Both the position numbers and the translations under genes were made by a program. A stretch of 11,787 nt of DNA from Opitutaceae bacterium (GTDB lineage Bacteria; Verrucomicrobiota; Verrucomicrobiia; Opitutales; Opitutaceae): the NCBI GenBank assembly GCA_031254955.1, contig JAIRTK010000072.1, positions 1-11,787 on the forward strand. Reading direction: 5' to 3'. The first letter of the stretch is position 1. The number at the start of each line of letters is the position of its first letter. This document shows, piece by piece, positions 1 through 6,758 of the stretch. The notes under the pieces were generated by a model. That model searched no databases. It was not told the DNA's origin and saw only the letters and a program-made list of their open reading frames with translations.

Positions 1-150
1 CCCTTGGGCTATCCTTGGGCGGCGGGGCGGCGCGACAGGTCGCGCCGTCAAAAGCGGCGAGAGCTCGCCGCACTCCCAAAACAGGCCTCGCCGGGCCGCT
101 GGACGGGGGCCGCGTAACATCAGTTCATAAGAAAATCGAAGCGTTCTCGC

Positions 151-178
151 GGAGGCCTCGGAGAGGCCTCCCTACCGC
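151..178 (-). repeat. GTAGGG / GGCCTC palindromic repeat, copy 1
   Basis: Read on the minus strand, this is GGTAGGGAGGCCTC-TCC-GAGGCCTCC, a perfect 9-bp stem with a 3-base loop and a GGTAGGG lead. The same plan, GTAGGG then GGYCTC-NN-CGAGRCC, recurs at 3187-3221 and partly at 6594-6620. This makes it a dispersed intergenic repeat rather than a one-off terminator. No T-tract follows it. Confidence 0.6.
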
Positions 179-202
179 CTCCGGCCATTTTTCAAAGCGC
201 CC

Positions 203-360
203 TTTTTTCTTTCCTCTTTATCATTATCGTTCTCTTTCCTCTTTCTCTTTCTCCCCAGGCGGTGCCTCCCAGAAAGGAAAGAAAAAGATAAAGAGGAAAG
301 AAGAACGAAGAAAGAAGAACGAGGAAAGAGAAAGAGAACGAAAACGAAGAACAAGGAAAG
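203..360. repeat. Polypyrimidine/polypurine fold-back element
   Basis: A nearly pure pyrimidine tract (about 203-254) is followed, after a short GC spacer, by a nearly pure purine tract (about 271-358). The arms pair in more than one register. CTTTCCTCTTTATC at 209-222 is the exact complement of 287-300, and CGTTCTCTTTC at 228-238 is complementary to 330-340. DNA of this kind can form cruciforms or intramolecular triplexes. Similar elements occur at 3081-3160 and, as a half element, at 11083-11127. It lies upstream of the kinase gene, and any regulatory role is unknown. Confidence 0.75.
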
Positions 361-486
361 CGGGCGGCGGCGCCTTAGTTTGAACGGACACCCTGTCGGC
401 GCGCGCTGCCGCTGTTGCTTGCCATGCGCCGCTTGTCGGCTCTTGCTTCCTCCACTCTTGCATTTCCCCCATCCACTTCCCCCATC

Positions 487-1431
487 ATGATCCTCACCCT
501 CACCGGAAACCTTCTGGCCGAACGCACGCTGGAGTTTGACGCATGGCGGCCCGGCAGGACCCAACGCGCCCGACGCGCCTCATTCCAAGTCGGCGGCAAG
601 GGCGTCAATGTATCCAAAATGCTGACACGCCTCGGCGCGCCCACGACCGCGCTCTGCTTCGCCGGCGGCGCGCCCGGCGACGAATGCGCCGCGTGGCTGC
701 GCGAAAACGGCATCGGCCACCACATTTTCCGGACGGACGCCGCCACGCGCACCGGCGCCGTCATCCGCGCGCCCGGCCAGCCCGAGACGACCTTTCTCGG
801 CCCCGATGCCGCGCCCGACGCCGGGGCGCTCGCCGCCTGCGCCGCGTGGCTCGACGCACGGCTCCCCGACGCGCAAACCGCCCTCGCGCTCTGCGGCAGC
901 TTCCCAGGCTGGGATGCCGCCGGCGGCGCGATTTTGCGCGCCGCGCTGGCGCGCTGGGCCGGGGCGGGCCGATTGTTTGTCGATGCCTACGGCCCGCCGC
1001 TCGCGTGGGCCGTGGCACAACCCGCCGGCCTGATCAAAATCAACCGCGACGAACTCATCCAGCTTGCCGGCGGCGGCCCCGCCGCCGCCGCGCGCCCCAC
1101 CGCCGAACTCCTCGCGCGGACGCGCCGCCGCCATCCCGCCGTGCGCCGCTGGATCATCAGCGACGGCCCCCGCGAAGTCTGGTTTGCCGACGCCGGGGAC
1201 GCGCCGCCCGCGAGCCTCCTCCCGCCGCCAGTGCGCGAGATTTCCCCCACCGGCTCGGGCGACGTGCTCCTCGCCTGCGTTCTTCACCGCATGTTGATAA
1301 ATCATGAAAAATCGCTCGCAAAGACGCTCATTTTCGCATTGCCTTACTCTGCGGCGAACGCGGCAAGTCCCGGAGTCGCAGATTTCAACTTGAACCAACT
1401 CCCCAACCAAAGGTCTGTTTCAATACCATGA
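487..1431 (+). CDS. PfkB-family sugar kinase, 1-phosphofructokinase-like
   Basis: This 314-residue protein is a ribokinase/PfkB-family kinase closest in layout to 1-phosphofructokinase and tagatose-6-phosphate kinase, cytoplasmic enzymes that phosphorylate sugar phosphates with ATP. The sugar-binding motif GGKGVNVSK is at residues 37-44, a CGSFPG motif (usually SGSLP) at 136-141, IKINRDEL at 183-190 (usually KPNxxEL), and the signature SPTGSGD at 253-259 with the catalytic-base Asp259. Length is normal for the family. I chose ATG 487 because MILTLTGN is where family members start; the frame opens further upstream but that part resembles nothing. No Shine-Dalgarno sequence precedes it. The N-terminal motif is odd: the family's NPAxD, whose Asp contacts substrate, reads NLLAERT here, so the substrate may differ. 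The stop overlaps the next start as ATGA, suggesting coupled translation. The family is sure; the exact substrate is not. Confidence 0.87.
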   Translation: MILTLTGNLLAERTLEFDAWRPGRTQRARRASFQVGGKGVNVSKMLTRLGAPTTALCFAGGAPGDECAAWLRENGIGHHIFRTDAATRTGAVIRAPGQPETTFLGPDAAPDAGALAACAAWLDARLPDAQTALALCGSFPGWDAAGGAILRAALARWAGAGRLFVDAYGPPLAWAVAQPAGLIKINRDELIQLAGGGPAAAARPTAELLARTRRRHPAVRRWIISDGPREVWFADAGDAPPASLLPPPVREISPTGSGDVLLACVLHRMLINHEKSLAKTLIFALPYSAANAASPGVADFNLNQLPNQRSVSIP

Positions 1432-2105
1432 ACCGCACACTACTTATTGTCTTGGCAGTCATCGCGCTCTTGGTCGGCGCCTTTTTTGGCTACAAAAGCT
1501 ATCAATCCAACCTCGAGCGCGAACGCGCCGAGGAACGCGCCCGGCAGGAACAAGCCGAGCTTACCCGGCAGGCCGAAGAACTTCGCAAAAAAGCCGCCGC
1601 CGAAGCCGAGGCCGCCCGCCTCGCGCAAGAAAAGGCACGCCGCGAAGCCGCCGACGCCGCCGCCGAGATCGCCCGCCTCCGTTCCGAGCAAGCCCAGGCC
1701 GAGGTCGCCCGCAAGACCGCCGAGGCCGAGGCCACCCGCGCCCGCGCCGCGCGCGAAGCCGCCACCCGTGAAAAAGAAGCCGCCGTCGGCGAAGCCCGTC
1801 GCCAGGCCGAAGAACGCGAAAAAGCCGCGCTCGCCGCCGAACGCTCCCGCAAGGAGGCGCTCGCCCGGATCGCCGCGCTTGAGCAAGAGAAAGCCGCCGC
1901 CGCGGACCGCGAAGCCGCCCGCCTCGCCGCGCTCAAGCGGCAGCAGGAAATCGAAGCCAGCCGCGCGCAGGAGACCACCGTCGCCGCCGCATCCGCGGCC
2001 AGCCGCCGCACACTGCCCGTCAGCGCCGGGCAACCGAGCGACTACAAACGCGCGCCGCACTACTACATGGAACAATCCCTCAAAGCCGCGGCTGAATCCA
2101 ACTGA
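1428..2105 (+). CDS. Membrane-anchored Ala/Glu/Arg-rich coiled-coil protein
   Basis: I do not recognise a named family. The 225-residue protein begins with a single hydrophobic segment (about residues 4-22, LLIVLAVIALLVGAFFG) followed by YKSYQSN. It would be an inner-membrane anchor with no obvious signal-peptidase site. Residues about 27-185 form an almost uninterrupted Ala/Glu/Arg/Lys/Gln-rich heptad-like region, expected to be a long coiled coil of TolA-like composition. The last 40 residues are different: a Ser/Ala/Pro linker, then SDYKRAPHYYMEQSLKAAAE, which may be a small conserved end piece. The start overlaps the kinase stop (ATGA) and a strong terminator follows 38 bases after the stop, so the two genes form one transcription unit. 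Composition alone would match many unrelated coiled-coil proteins, so I assign no function. The gene is supported by its start, overlap and terminator. Confidence 0.8.
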   Translation: MNRTLLIVLAVIALLVGAFFGYKSYQSNLERERAEERARQEQAELTRQAEELRKKAAAEAEAARLAQEKARREAADAAAEIARLRSEQAQAEVARKTAEAEATRARAAREAATREKEAAVGEARRQAEEREKAALAAERSRKEALARIAALEQEKAAAADREAARLAALKRQQEIEASRAQETTVAAASAASRRTLPVSAGQPSDYKRAPHYYMEQSLKAAAESN

Positions 2106-2143
2106 GCCGGCCTTCGCATCGCGCCCTTCAAACAATCCCATCC

Positions 2144-2174
2144 AAGCCGCGCCCGCACAGGCGCGGCTTTTTTT
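2144..2174 (+). terminator. Intrinsic terminator of the kinase/coiled-coil operon
   Basis: A perfect 10-bp stem, AAGCCGCGCC (2144-2153) with GGCGCGGCTT (2160-2169), has a 6-base loop CGCACA and runs into seven T residues (2168-2174). It sits 38 bases after the stop of the coiled-coil gene. This is the clearest intrinsic terminator in the window. Confidence 0.92.
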
Positions 2175-2224
2175 CGGCATGGCCATCCACGGAAAACCAA
2201 AACGGAGCGCACAAACTGCCGACA

Positions 2225-2292
2225 ACCCTCCGGCACCCTCCCGGAGAACTTCCGGAACCCTTCCGGAGAACTTCTGACATCCTTCCGGGGAG
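2225..2292 (+). repeat. Degenerate 22-bp tandem repeat
   Basis: Two near-identical 17-base units (2236-2252 and 2258-2274, one difference) share the core CCGGAGAACTTC with a 22-base period. They are flanked by partial copies: CCCTCCGGCA just before and CCTTCCGGGGAG just after. No open frame here resembles a protein. It belongs to the repeat block between the terminator at 2174 and the carbonic-anhydrase-like gene. Confidence 0.65.
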
Positions 2293-2380
2293 CACACGCG
2301 TCCCGCATGTCTTGCCCGGCGCCCCGCCGGGCAACCGGTTTTGGTGGGACGCCAAAACCCGCACGCGAGACGCGTGCGTT
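2291..2380 (+). repeat. Three-hairpin block upstream of the gamma-CA gene
   Basis: Three adjacent hairpins are visible. The first is TTGCCCGGC (2312-2320) with GCCGGGCAA (2326-2334), the second GGTTTTGG (2337-2344) with CCAAAACC (2352-2359), and the third GCACGCG (2361-2367) with CGCGTGC (2371-2377). An outer, imperfect pairing of ACGCGTC near 2296-2302 with GACGCGT near 2369-2375 competes with the third hairpin. The block could be a mobile fold-back repeat or a structured leader RNA. It matches no riboswitch I recognise. Confidence 0.6.
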
Positions 2381-2389
2381 CCCCAAAAA

Positions 2390-2421
2390 CTCATGACGCT
2401 CCCCGAGCCTCATGACGCTCC
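2390..2421 (+). repeat. 13-bp direct repeat CTCATGACGCTCC, two copies
   Basis: CTCATGACGCTCC occurs at 2390-2402 and again at 2409-2421, a 19-base period. It lies about 75 bases before the start of the gamma-carbonic-anhydrase-like gene. It could be a pair of protein-binding sites or simply part of the repeat block before it. Nothing in the sequence decides between these. Confidence 0.6.
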
Positions 2422-2495
2422 GAAAAAACCTTTTGACGCGCACGGCAAGTCCGGCGTTGTCAACGCCACGGCGCGGCGCGATAGTCCGCGACGCC

Positions 2496-3047
2496 ATGAC
2501 CGTCCAGGAACGTCTCGCCGCCCATCTTGCCAAAACGCCCGACACCGCCCGCGCCAACTGGGTCGCCGCCAACGCGACCGTCGTCGGCGATGTCACGCTT
2601 GGGCCGAAATCCAGCGTGTTCTACGGCGCGGTGCTGCGCGGCGACATCGCGCGCATCGTGCTCGGCGAAGGCTCCAACATCCAAGACAACTGCGTCGTCC
2701 ATCTTGCCGACGACCTCGACGCCATCATCGGCGACTGGGTGACGGTCGGCCACGCCGCCATCATCCATGCCTGCGCCATCGAGGACGAATGCCTCATCGG
2801 CATGGGCGCGACCGTGCTCGACTGCGCGCGCGTCGGTGCGCGCAGCATCGTCGGCGCGGGCGCGGTGGTGACGCCGCGCACGGTGATTCCGCCCGGCTCC
2901 CTGGTGCTCGGCGCCCCCGCCAAGGTCGTCCGCCGGCTCGGCGAGGAGGAACAGAAAAAACTGCGCGGCTGGGCCGAAAAATACGTCCACGTTTCCGCCG
3001 CCCACGCCGCCGCGGAACGCAAGGCGCAGGGCGGCCCCGCGCAGTAA
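2496..3047 (+). CDS. Gamma-carbonic-anhydrase-family hexapeptide-repeat protein
   Basis: This 183-residue protein is a left-handed beta-helix protein of the gamma-carbonic anhydrase family (YrdA/PaaY/CaiE type). Family members are trimers that bind a metal at subunit interfaces; some hydrate CO2 and others act on thioesters or have no known activity. The three metal-ligand histidines are present at the expected spacing: His69 in NCVVH, and His86 and His91 in VGHAAIIH. Hexapeptide turns run from about residue 23 to 142 and end in the usual GAPAKVVR, followed by an acidic/basic C-terminal helix. Length is typical. I chose ATG 2496 (MTVQERLAAH) because the open frame upstream to 2412 is unlike the family. 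There is no Shine-Dalgarno sequence. The gene stands alone behind a repeat block and faces the convergent carboxylase genes. The family is clear; true anhydrase activity is not shown. Confidence 0.9.
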   Translation: MTVQERLAAHLAKTPDTARANWVAANATVVGDVTLGPKSSVFYGAVLRGDIARIVLGEGSNIQDNCVVHLADDLDAIIGDWVTVGHAAIIHACAIEDECLIGMGATVLDCARVGARSIVGAGAVVTPRTVIPPGSLVLGAPAKVVRRLGEEEQKKLRGWAEKYVHVSAAHAAAERKAQGGPAQ

Positions 3048-3080
3048 GGGCGCCATTCCAAGTGGCATCACCGCCGGAAT

Positions 3081-3160
3081 CTTTCCTCTTTATTCTTTCT
3101 CTTTATCTTTCTCTTTCCTCCTGCCCGTTCCTGAAGAAAGATAAAGATAAAGAATAATAC
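3081..3160. repeat. Polypyrimidine/polypurine fold-back with GCCCGTTCCTGA core
   Basis: The pyrimidine arm at 3090-3111 and the purine arm at 3136-3157 are complementary over 22 bases with a single mismatch. The loop contains GCCCGTTCCTGA (3123-3134). The same 12 bases occur in reverse complement at 11115-11126, again next to a CTTTATCTTTCTCTTTC tract. This identifies a repeat family. It lies 43 bases after the gamma-CA stop, so it may affect the transcript end, but no T-tract follows. Confidence 0.8.
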
Positions 3161-3186
3161 CCTTTCCCGACGAAATTTTGTCTTCG

Positions 3187-3221
3187 GGGTAGGGGCGGTC
3201 TCGTCGAGACCGCCCCTACCC
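3187..3221. repeat. 35-bp near-perfect palindrome, GTAGGG family copy 2
   Basis: GGGTAGGGGCGGTCTCG (3187-3203), one central T, then its exact complement (3205-3221) make a perfect 17-bp inverted repeat. It shares the GTAGGG/GGYCTC/GAGRCC plan with 151-178, with a matched C/G to T/A swap within the stem. There is no T-tract, so it looks like a dispersed palindromic repeat rather than a terminator. Confidence 0.8.
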
Positions 3222-3279
3222 GAAATCCGCCAGCTCGCGTAACTTCAACGCAATAACTGCTGTCACGCGCTGCCTTATT

Positions 3280-3379
3280 CGTAGCGCAGACTTCCAAGTC
3301 TGCTTCATGCCACGCACGCGTTGCGTGCTTGGCAGGTTGGGTTTCGGGCGAAGCGAGACGCCTGGCAACCTGCGCTACG
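3280..3379. repeat. 100-bp multi-branched fold-back element
   Basis: The ends CGTAGCGCAG (3280-3289) and CTGCGCTACG (3370-3379) are exact complements. Inside are a perfect hairpin GCAGACTT-CC-AAGTCTGC (3286-3303), a second hairpin built from TGCCA plus GCACGC and GCGTGC plus TGGCA (3308-3334), and a third pairing of CAGGTTG (3333-3339) with CAACCTG (3366-3372). This gives a cloverleaf-like fold. The third lobe contains the motif GTTTCGGGCGAAGCGA (3341-3356), which recurs at 10351 and 11132. No protein-like frame crosses it. It is probably a non-autonomous repeat element. Confidence 0.7.
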
Positions 3380-3408
3380 ATGGCGGCGCGCAACCTCAGT
3401 CAATAAAG

Positions 3409-3434
3409 AACCTCGGGGCACGCCCCGAGGTTTT
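3409..3434. terminator. Possible bidirectional terminator between convergent genes
   Basis: AACCTCGGGGC (3409-3419) pairs with GCCCCGAGGTT (3422-3432), an 11-bp stem. Four T residues follow on the plus strand, and the minus strand continues TTCTTTATTG. It lies between the 3' ends of the gamma-CA gene and the carboxylase fusion gene, where a two-way terminator would be useful. The T-tracts are short and the distance to either stop is 200-360 bases, so the role is tentative. Confidence 0.5.
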
Positions 3435-3632
3435 GAAGACTCCGGCACCGGATTCCGTTGCTCTGAAAAACGAAGCAAGCTTCGAGGTATTGAACCTGAA
3501 GCGAATAAAAGAACCGCCATTTCGCGACGCGGCGAATTTCGCAAAGCCCGCCGCCGTTTTTTTGCGCGCGCCCCGAGGCCTCCTTTTGGGTGGCCGGCTC
3601 CTCCCCTGCATCGTGCTCGCGGCGGCTTTGCT

Positions 3633-6530
3633 TTATAAAACCGTGCCCAGATAATACAGGGTTCGCTCCCGCCGCTCCTTTTCGAGCGCCCCGGCGTCCT
3701 GCTCGACGAATTTCTCGTCGGGCGTGACCTCGAAAAGCGGCTGGCCTTTGTGCACGATGGTCCCGTCGCCGCCGCGCATGAGAATCCTGTCGATGGTGCC
3801 CGAAAACGGCGCGGCCACCCGGTTGAACATTTTCATGACCTCGATGATATAGAGCGTCTGCCCTTTATCAAAATGCATCCCCTCGGTCACGAAGGGCGGC
3901 AGGCCGGGCGCCTCTTGCGAATAATACATGCCGCTGGAAACGGCAGGAATCGCATCCGCCCGGGTGACGGGCGGCGGGGCGAGGACTTTTTTCATGCGGG
4001 CCTGCAAAGCCGGATCGTTAAGATAGTCCGGTATGGTGATCTCCAGGTTGTCCTCCACGCGAAGCTCCCAGAATCGCGTGTTGATGCCGACGAGGAACAA
4101 GATGCCCAGCAGTTCCAGGCCGGCTTCATAGCCGAAATGCGCGCCCCGGCAGGCGTCCCAGGTCCCGGCGTCAAGCCCGCCTTGGGGCGTCTCCTCCTTC
4201 AGGATGTCGAACAGTTTGAAATACTCCTCTTTTTCCAGCCCGAATTTTTCCCGGAGCGATTTATAAAAACCGCGCGCCTCCTCCAGCAGTTCGTGGTCGT
4301 GGCTCCAGATTACCTCGGCAGCGGGTTTGCGGGGATGGTAGGCCATGTGCAGGTATTGATAGGTTTCATGCAGGACGCCCACGGGATTGCGGATCCAGAC
4401 GACCTTGCCGTGCTCGTCCAGGCGGAAGTTTTTGAAATGCGTGGAAAGCCAGCCCGAGAGCAGGTGCGGGTCGCGGAGCAGTCGTTCCATCGGGCGGAGC
4501 ACCAGCGTGCCTTTGCGGTCCAGGATGGCGGACATCGTTTCGGCGGCGCGCGGTTCGTCGGGAAACTCCGCGGCCATGCGCCGCGCGTAGTGCTTTTTCA
4601 TTTCATAAAAGGCCAGCGCCGGGTCGATTTTCCCGGCCTCCTCCTTGAGGGTGCCGACCAGCGTCAGGTAGGGGACGACAAAACGTGTCGTGGGCTTGGC
4701 CATGACCGGGTTGTTGTTGCCCAGGAACCAGCTCACCAGGCCGAAATGGAACTCCAGGTTGGTCGCCAGTTCGCTGCCTTGCAGGATCGTGCCGCGAATC
4801 ACTTCGCTCAACCGCTCGAAGCTTTCCAGGCGGTCGCCGCCCTTGGTGAGCAGGAGCGCGATGTTGGAGTCGTAGGCGCCCGCCACGCGGTATTTCATGA
4901 ACTGGCCGGTGTCGGGGTTGCGCTGGCTGATGCCTTGGTCGTCGCGCACCTCGTCCTCGACCGGCGGCGACCAGTAATGAATCACGCCGCCCGCGTGCGG
5001 CGAGAGCGATGCGTCGGTGGCGTTGAGCCGCGCCTCCGCCGCCGCGTTGAAGCGCACGATCCGCTCGGGCCGGGGCAGGCGCGTCTTGTGCCGCGCGATC
5101 AGGGCCATCGCCTCCACCAGCGATTCCACCACGAAGAACTCCCTCGGGTTGTCGGGATTGGTGAATTTCAGGCTGTAACAAAGTTCGGTGACGCGGTGCT
5201 CGACCTGGATGCGCGTGTTCATCTCCATGAAATAATGCCGGTCGCGCTCGACGATGCACTCGAAGGTCGAGACCGAGTCAAGCCCCACGGCCAGTCCGAA
5301 GCGCTCCGCCTCCGCCTCCATTTTCCGCAGCACGACGAGATCGGTTTCGAGCACCCCGGCCTCGACCAGGCGCCCGCCGGCCAGCGCTTTTTCCATGGCG
5401 GCGTTCAACCCCTCCTGCGTGATCGAAATCTCCAGCAGCTTTTGCTCGTGCATTTGCAGCGAGCAATCGCGCCCGCCGAGCGCCACGCACCATTTCCCGT
5501 TGCCGACGAGCTGGATTTCATTGTGGCGGGTCTGCTCTATATTCAACTCAATGATGATATTCTTGTTGTCTCCCGCCCCGGTGGCCTTGACTTCATGCAA
5601 AATCTCCCTGACCAGGCCCGGCGCGGCGGACGCCGCCTGCATGATCATTTTTTCGTCCGCTTTTTCCACCTTCAGCAACTCCTGCCCGAGGATGCGCTGC
5701 CCTTTCCCGCCGCCGCCGCCGATCGCCTTCAGGCGGACGCGGCAGCGGGGATGTGTTCGCAGCATTTCGGCCACCTCGTGCCGCACCTGCCCGGCAAGCT
5801 CGTCCACCGAGAACAGGTCCACTCCTTTTATATAAGACGCGGCGAGGATGTGCCCGGCCAGCGTCTCCAGCGGCAGGTCTTTTTTATTCAAGACGGACGG
5901 GTCGCATTCAAGCGATGCCTTGTTGACCACGGACAGGAGTTTTTCCCGTCCGGGATATTTTTTGCAAAGCGTCCTGGCGGCCACGTTGTCCACGCCCGGC
6001 GTGACGCTCACGTTCACGCCCAGCGCGGTGCGCTTGGCCTCGTCCTTTTTGCCGGCCCTCGCCTGGGTGCCGGCGCACGGGCCGATGAAGCGGAGGCCCG
6101 CCTTCTCGATCTCCGACACAAACTCCTCGTCCTCGGCCATGAATCCGTAGCCCGCGAAGATCGAGTCGTAGCCATTGTCCCTGGCCATGCCGATGATCTG
6201 GTGGATGCGCTCCACCCGCTCCTCCTTCGAGGCGCCCGTGTAATCGGGCACGAGATGCACGCGGTTCGGATCGGTGAACTGTCTCAGCTCGGGCGCCAGC
6301 GCGTGGGTGAACCCGATCGAGTCCTTCTCGGAGAGCAGGATGCCGAAGTGCCTCATGCCCATCTCTTCATAGACATCCATCGCCTCCTTTCTCACCGGGC
6401 CGCGGCAGACTATAAGCGGTTTCAAATCCTCGCACGAAAACGACCTGACCCAGGCGGACGGTGATTGGGAGAGCCGGCGGTCCCTGCGGGTCAGCGGGTT
6501 TTTTGTATGATAATCGGTTTGGGTTTCCAT
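3633..6530 (-). CDS. Acyl-CoA carboxylase biotin carboxylase/biotin carrier fusion
   Basis: This 965-residue protein fuses a biotin carboxylase to its biotin carrier. It should use ATP and bicarbonate to carboxylate its own biotin for an acyl-CoA carboxylase. The N-terminal domain (about 37-160) has KPLIVCRG. The ATP-grasp part has the loop GGGGGKG (271-277), HNEIQ (336-340), RDCSLQ (354-359), the catalytic-type Lys364 in HEQK, Glu424, and EMNTRIQVEH (436-445). A biotinyl domain (about 862-937) carries EVMKM with the biotin-accepting Lys900, and a loop before it (YYSQEAPGLPPFVTEG) resembles the AccB thumb. Two parts are odd. About 89 residues separate TPG (177-179) from the glycine loop, against about 25 in E. 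coli AccC. A helical linker of roughly 230 residues (about 625-855) lies before the carrier and I cannot assign it. The first ATG is needed because the next Met would cut the KPLIVCRG strand; it lacks a Shine-Dalgarno sequence. The carboxyltransferase gene lies 228 bases upstream on the same strand. Confidence 0.9.
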   Translation of the reverse strand: METQTDYHTKNPLTRRDRRLSQSPSAWVRSFSCEDLKPLIVCRGPVRKEAMDVYEEMGMRHFGILLSEKDSIGFTHALAPELRQFTDPNRVHLVPDYTGASKEERVERIHQIIGMARDNGYDSIFAGYGFMAEDEEFVSEIEKAGLRFIGPCAGTQARAGKKDEAKRTALGVNVSVTPGVDNVAARTLCKKYPGREKLLSVVNKASLECDPSVLNKKDLPLETLAGHILAASYIKGVDLFSVDELAGQVRHEVAEMLRTHPRCRVRLKAIGGGGGKGQRILGQELLKVEKADEKMIMQAASAAPGLVREILHEVKATGAGDNKNIIIELNIEQTRHNEIQLVGNGKWCVALGGRDCSLQMHEQKLLEISITQEGLNAAMEKALAGGRLVEAGVLETDLVVLRKMEAEAERFGLAVGLDSVSTFECIVERDRHYFMEMNTRIQVEHRVTELCYSLKFTNPDNPREFFVVESLVEAMALIARHKTRLPRPERIVRFNAAAEARLNATDASLSPHAGGVIHYWSPPVEDEVRDDQGISQRNPDTGQFMKYRVAGAYDSNIALLLTKGGDRLESFERLSEVIRGTILQGSELATNLEFHFGLVSWFLGNNNPVMAKPTTRFVVPYLTLVGTLKEEAGKIDPALAFYEMKKHYARRMAAEFPDEPRAAETMSAILDRKGTLVLRPMERLLRDPHLLSGWLSTHFKNFRLDEHGKVVWIRNPVGVLHETYQYLHMAYHPRKPAAEVIWSHDHELLEEARGFYKSLREKFGLEKEEYFKLFDILKEETPQGGLDAGTWDACRGAHFGYEAGLELLGILFLVGINTRFWELRVEDNLEITIPDYLNDPALQARMKKVLAPPPVTRADAIPAVSSGMYYSQEAPGLPPFVTEGMHFDKGQTLYIIEVMKMFNRVAAPFSGTIDRILMRGGDGTIVHKGQPLFEVTPDEKFVEQDAGALEKERRERTLYYLGTVL

Positions 6531-6593
6531 GACGGGGGGCTTCTGTTTAGAAATTTATACGATTTATGAGCGTTTGGCAACATAGCCGAAGGC

Positions 6594-6620
6594 GGCAGGG
6601 AGGCCTCCCCGGCTTGAGCC
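6594..6620 (+). repeat. GTAGGG / GGCCTC repeat, partial copy 3
   Basis: GGCAGGGAGGCCTC followed by CCCGGCTT and GAGCC resembles the elements at 151-178 and 3187-3221, but the right arm is degenerate. The central GGGAGGCCTCCC (6598-6609) is a perfect 12-base palindrome. It lies between the two carboxylase genes. Confidence 0.45.
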
Positions 6621-6682
6621 ATGCGGAGGGCTGATTTTCCAAAGTGTCCTTTAATTATTCCTGATTATATTATTTTATTATT

Positions 6683-6709
6683 GTCTTCGCGGTCTTCGCG
6701 GTCTTCGCG
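6683..6709 (-). repeat. Three tandem copies of a 9-bp repeat (GTCTTCGCG)
   Basis: GTCTTCGCG is repeated three times without change (6683-6691, 6692-6700, 6701-6709). Read on the coding strand of the carboxylase genes it is CGCGAAGAC, followed by an AT-rich run containing TATAAT (6669-6664). The position, between carboxyltransferase and biotin carboxylase genes, would suit an operator or upstream promoter element for the second gene. Short CGCGAAGAC repeats may also be neutral slippage products. A promoter is possible but no good -35 is present at the right spacing. Confidence 0.55.
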
Positions 6710-6758
6710 GTTTCAAAACTGATTTTCGAAAATCCAAACCCGGCGCGCGCGGCCCGCG

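Larger units (their letters stand above)
1..486. other. Gene-free region upstream of the sugar kinase
   Basis: I see no convincing gene in this stretch. Open frames across it are either Arg/Lys/Glu-rich translations of a purine tract or Ser/Phe/Leu-rich translations of its complement. What it holds is a short GC palindrome, GGAGGCCTC-gga-GAGGCCTCC at 151-171, and a long polypyrimidine then polypurine fold-back at about 203-360. I could not identify a promoter for the kinase gene. The stretch just before the kinase ATG is pyrimidine-rich and has no Shine-Dalgarno sequence. Confidence 0.6.

Noticed and set aside
15..383. A 122-residue open frame near the window start ending in Lys/Arg/Glu runs
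   Set aside because: Its second half is the translation of the polypurine repeat and the first half matches nothing. There is no ribosome-binding site.
2225..2421. Possible CRISPR array
   Set aside because: The repeats are short, few, degenerate and not separated by unique spacers of regular length, and no cas gene is near.
3307..3654. Open frames of 105-115 residues between the gamma-CA and carboxylase genes
   Set aside because: They run through the cloverleaf-like repeat and the possible terminator, and show no protein-like pattern.
3750..6464. A 904-residue open frame on the plus strand opposite the biotin carboxylase gene
   Set aside because: It is the antisense shadow of a GC-rich gene. 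Its translation is rich in His, Arg and Gln with no family motif, whereas the minus strand has complete catalytic motifs.
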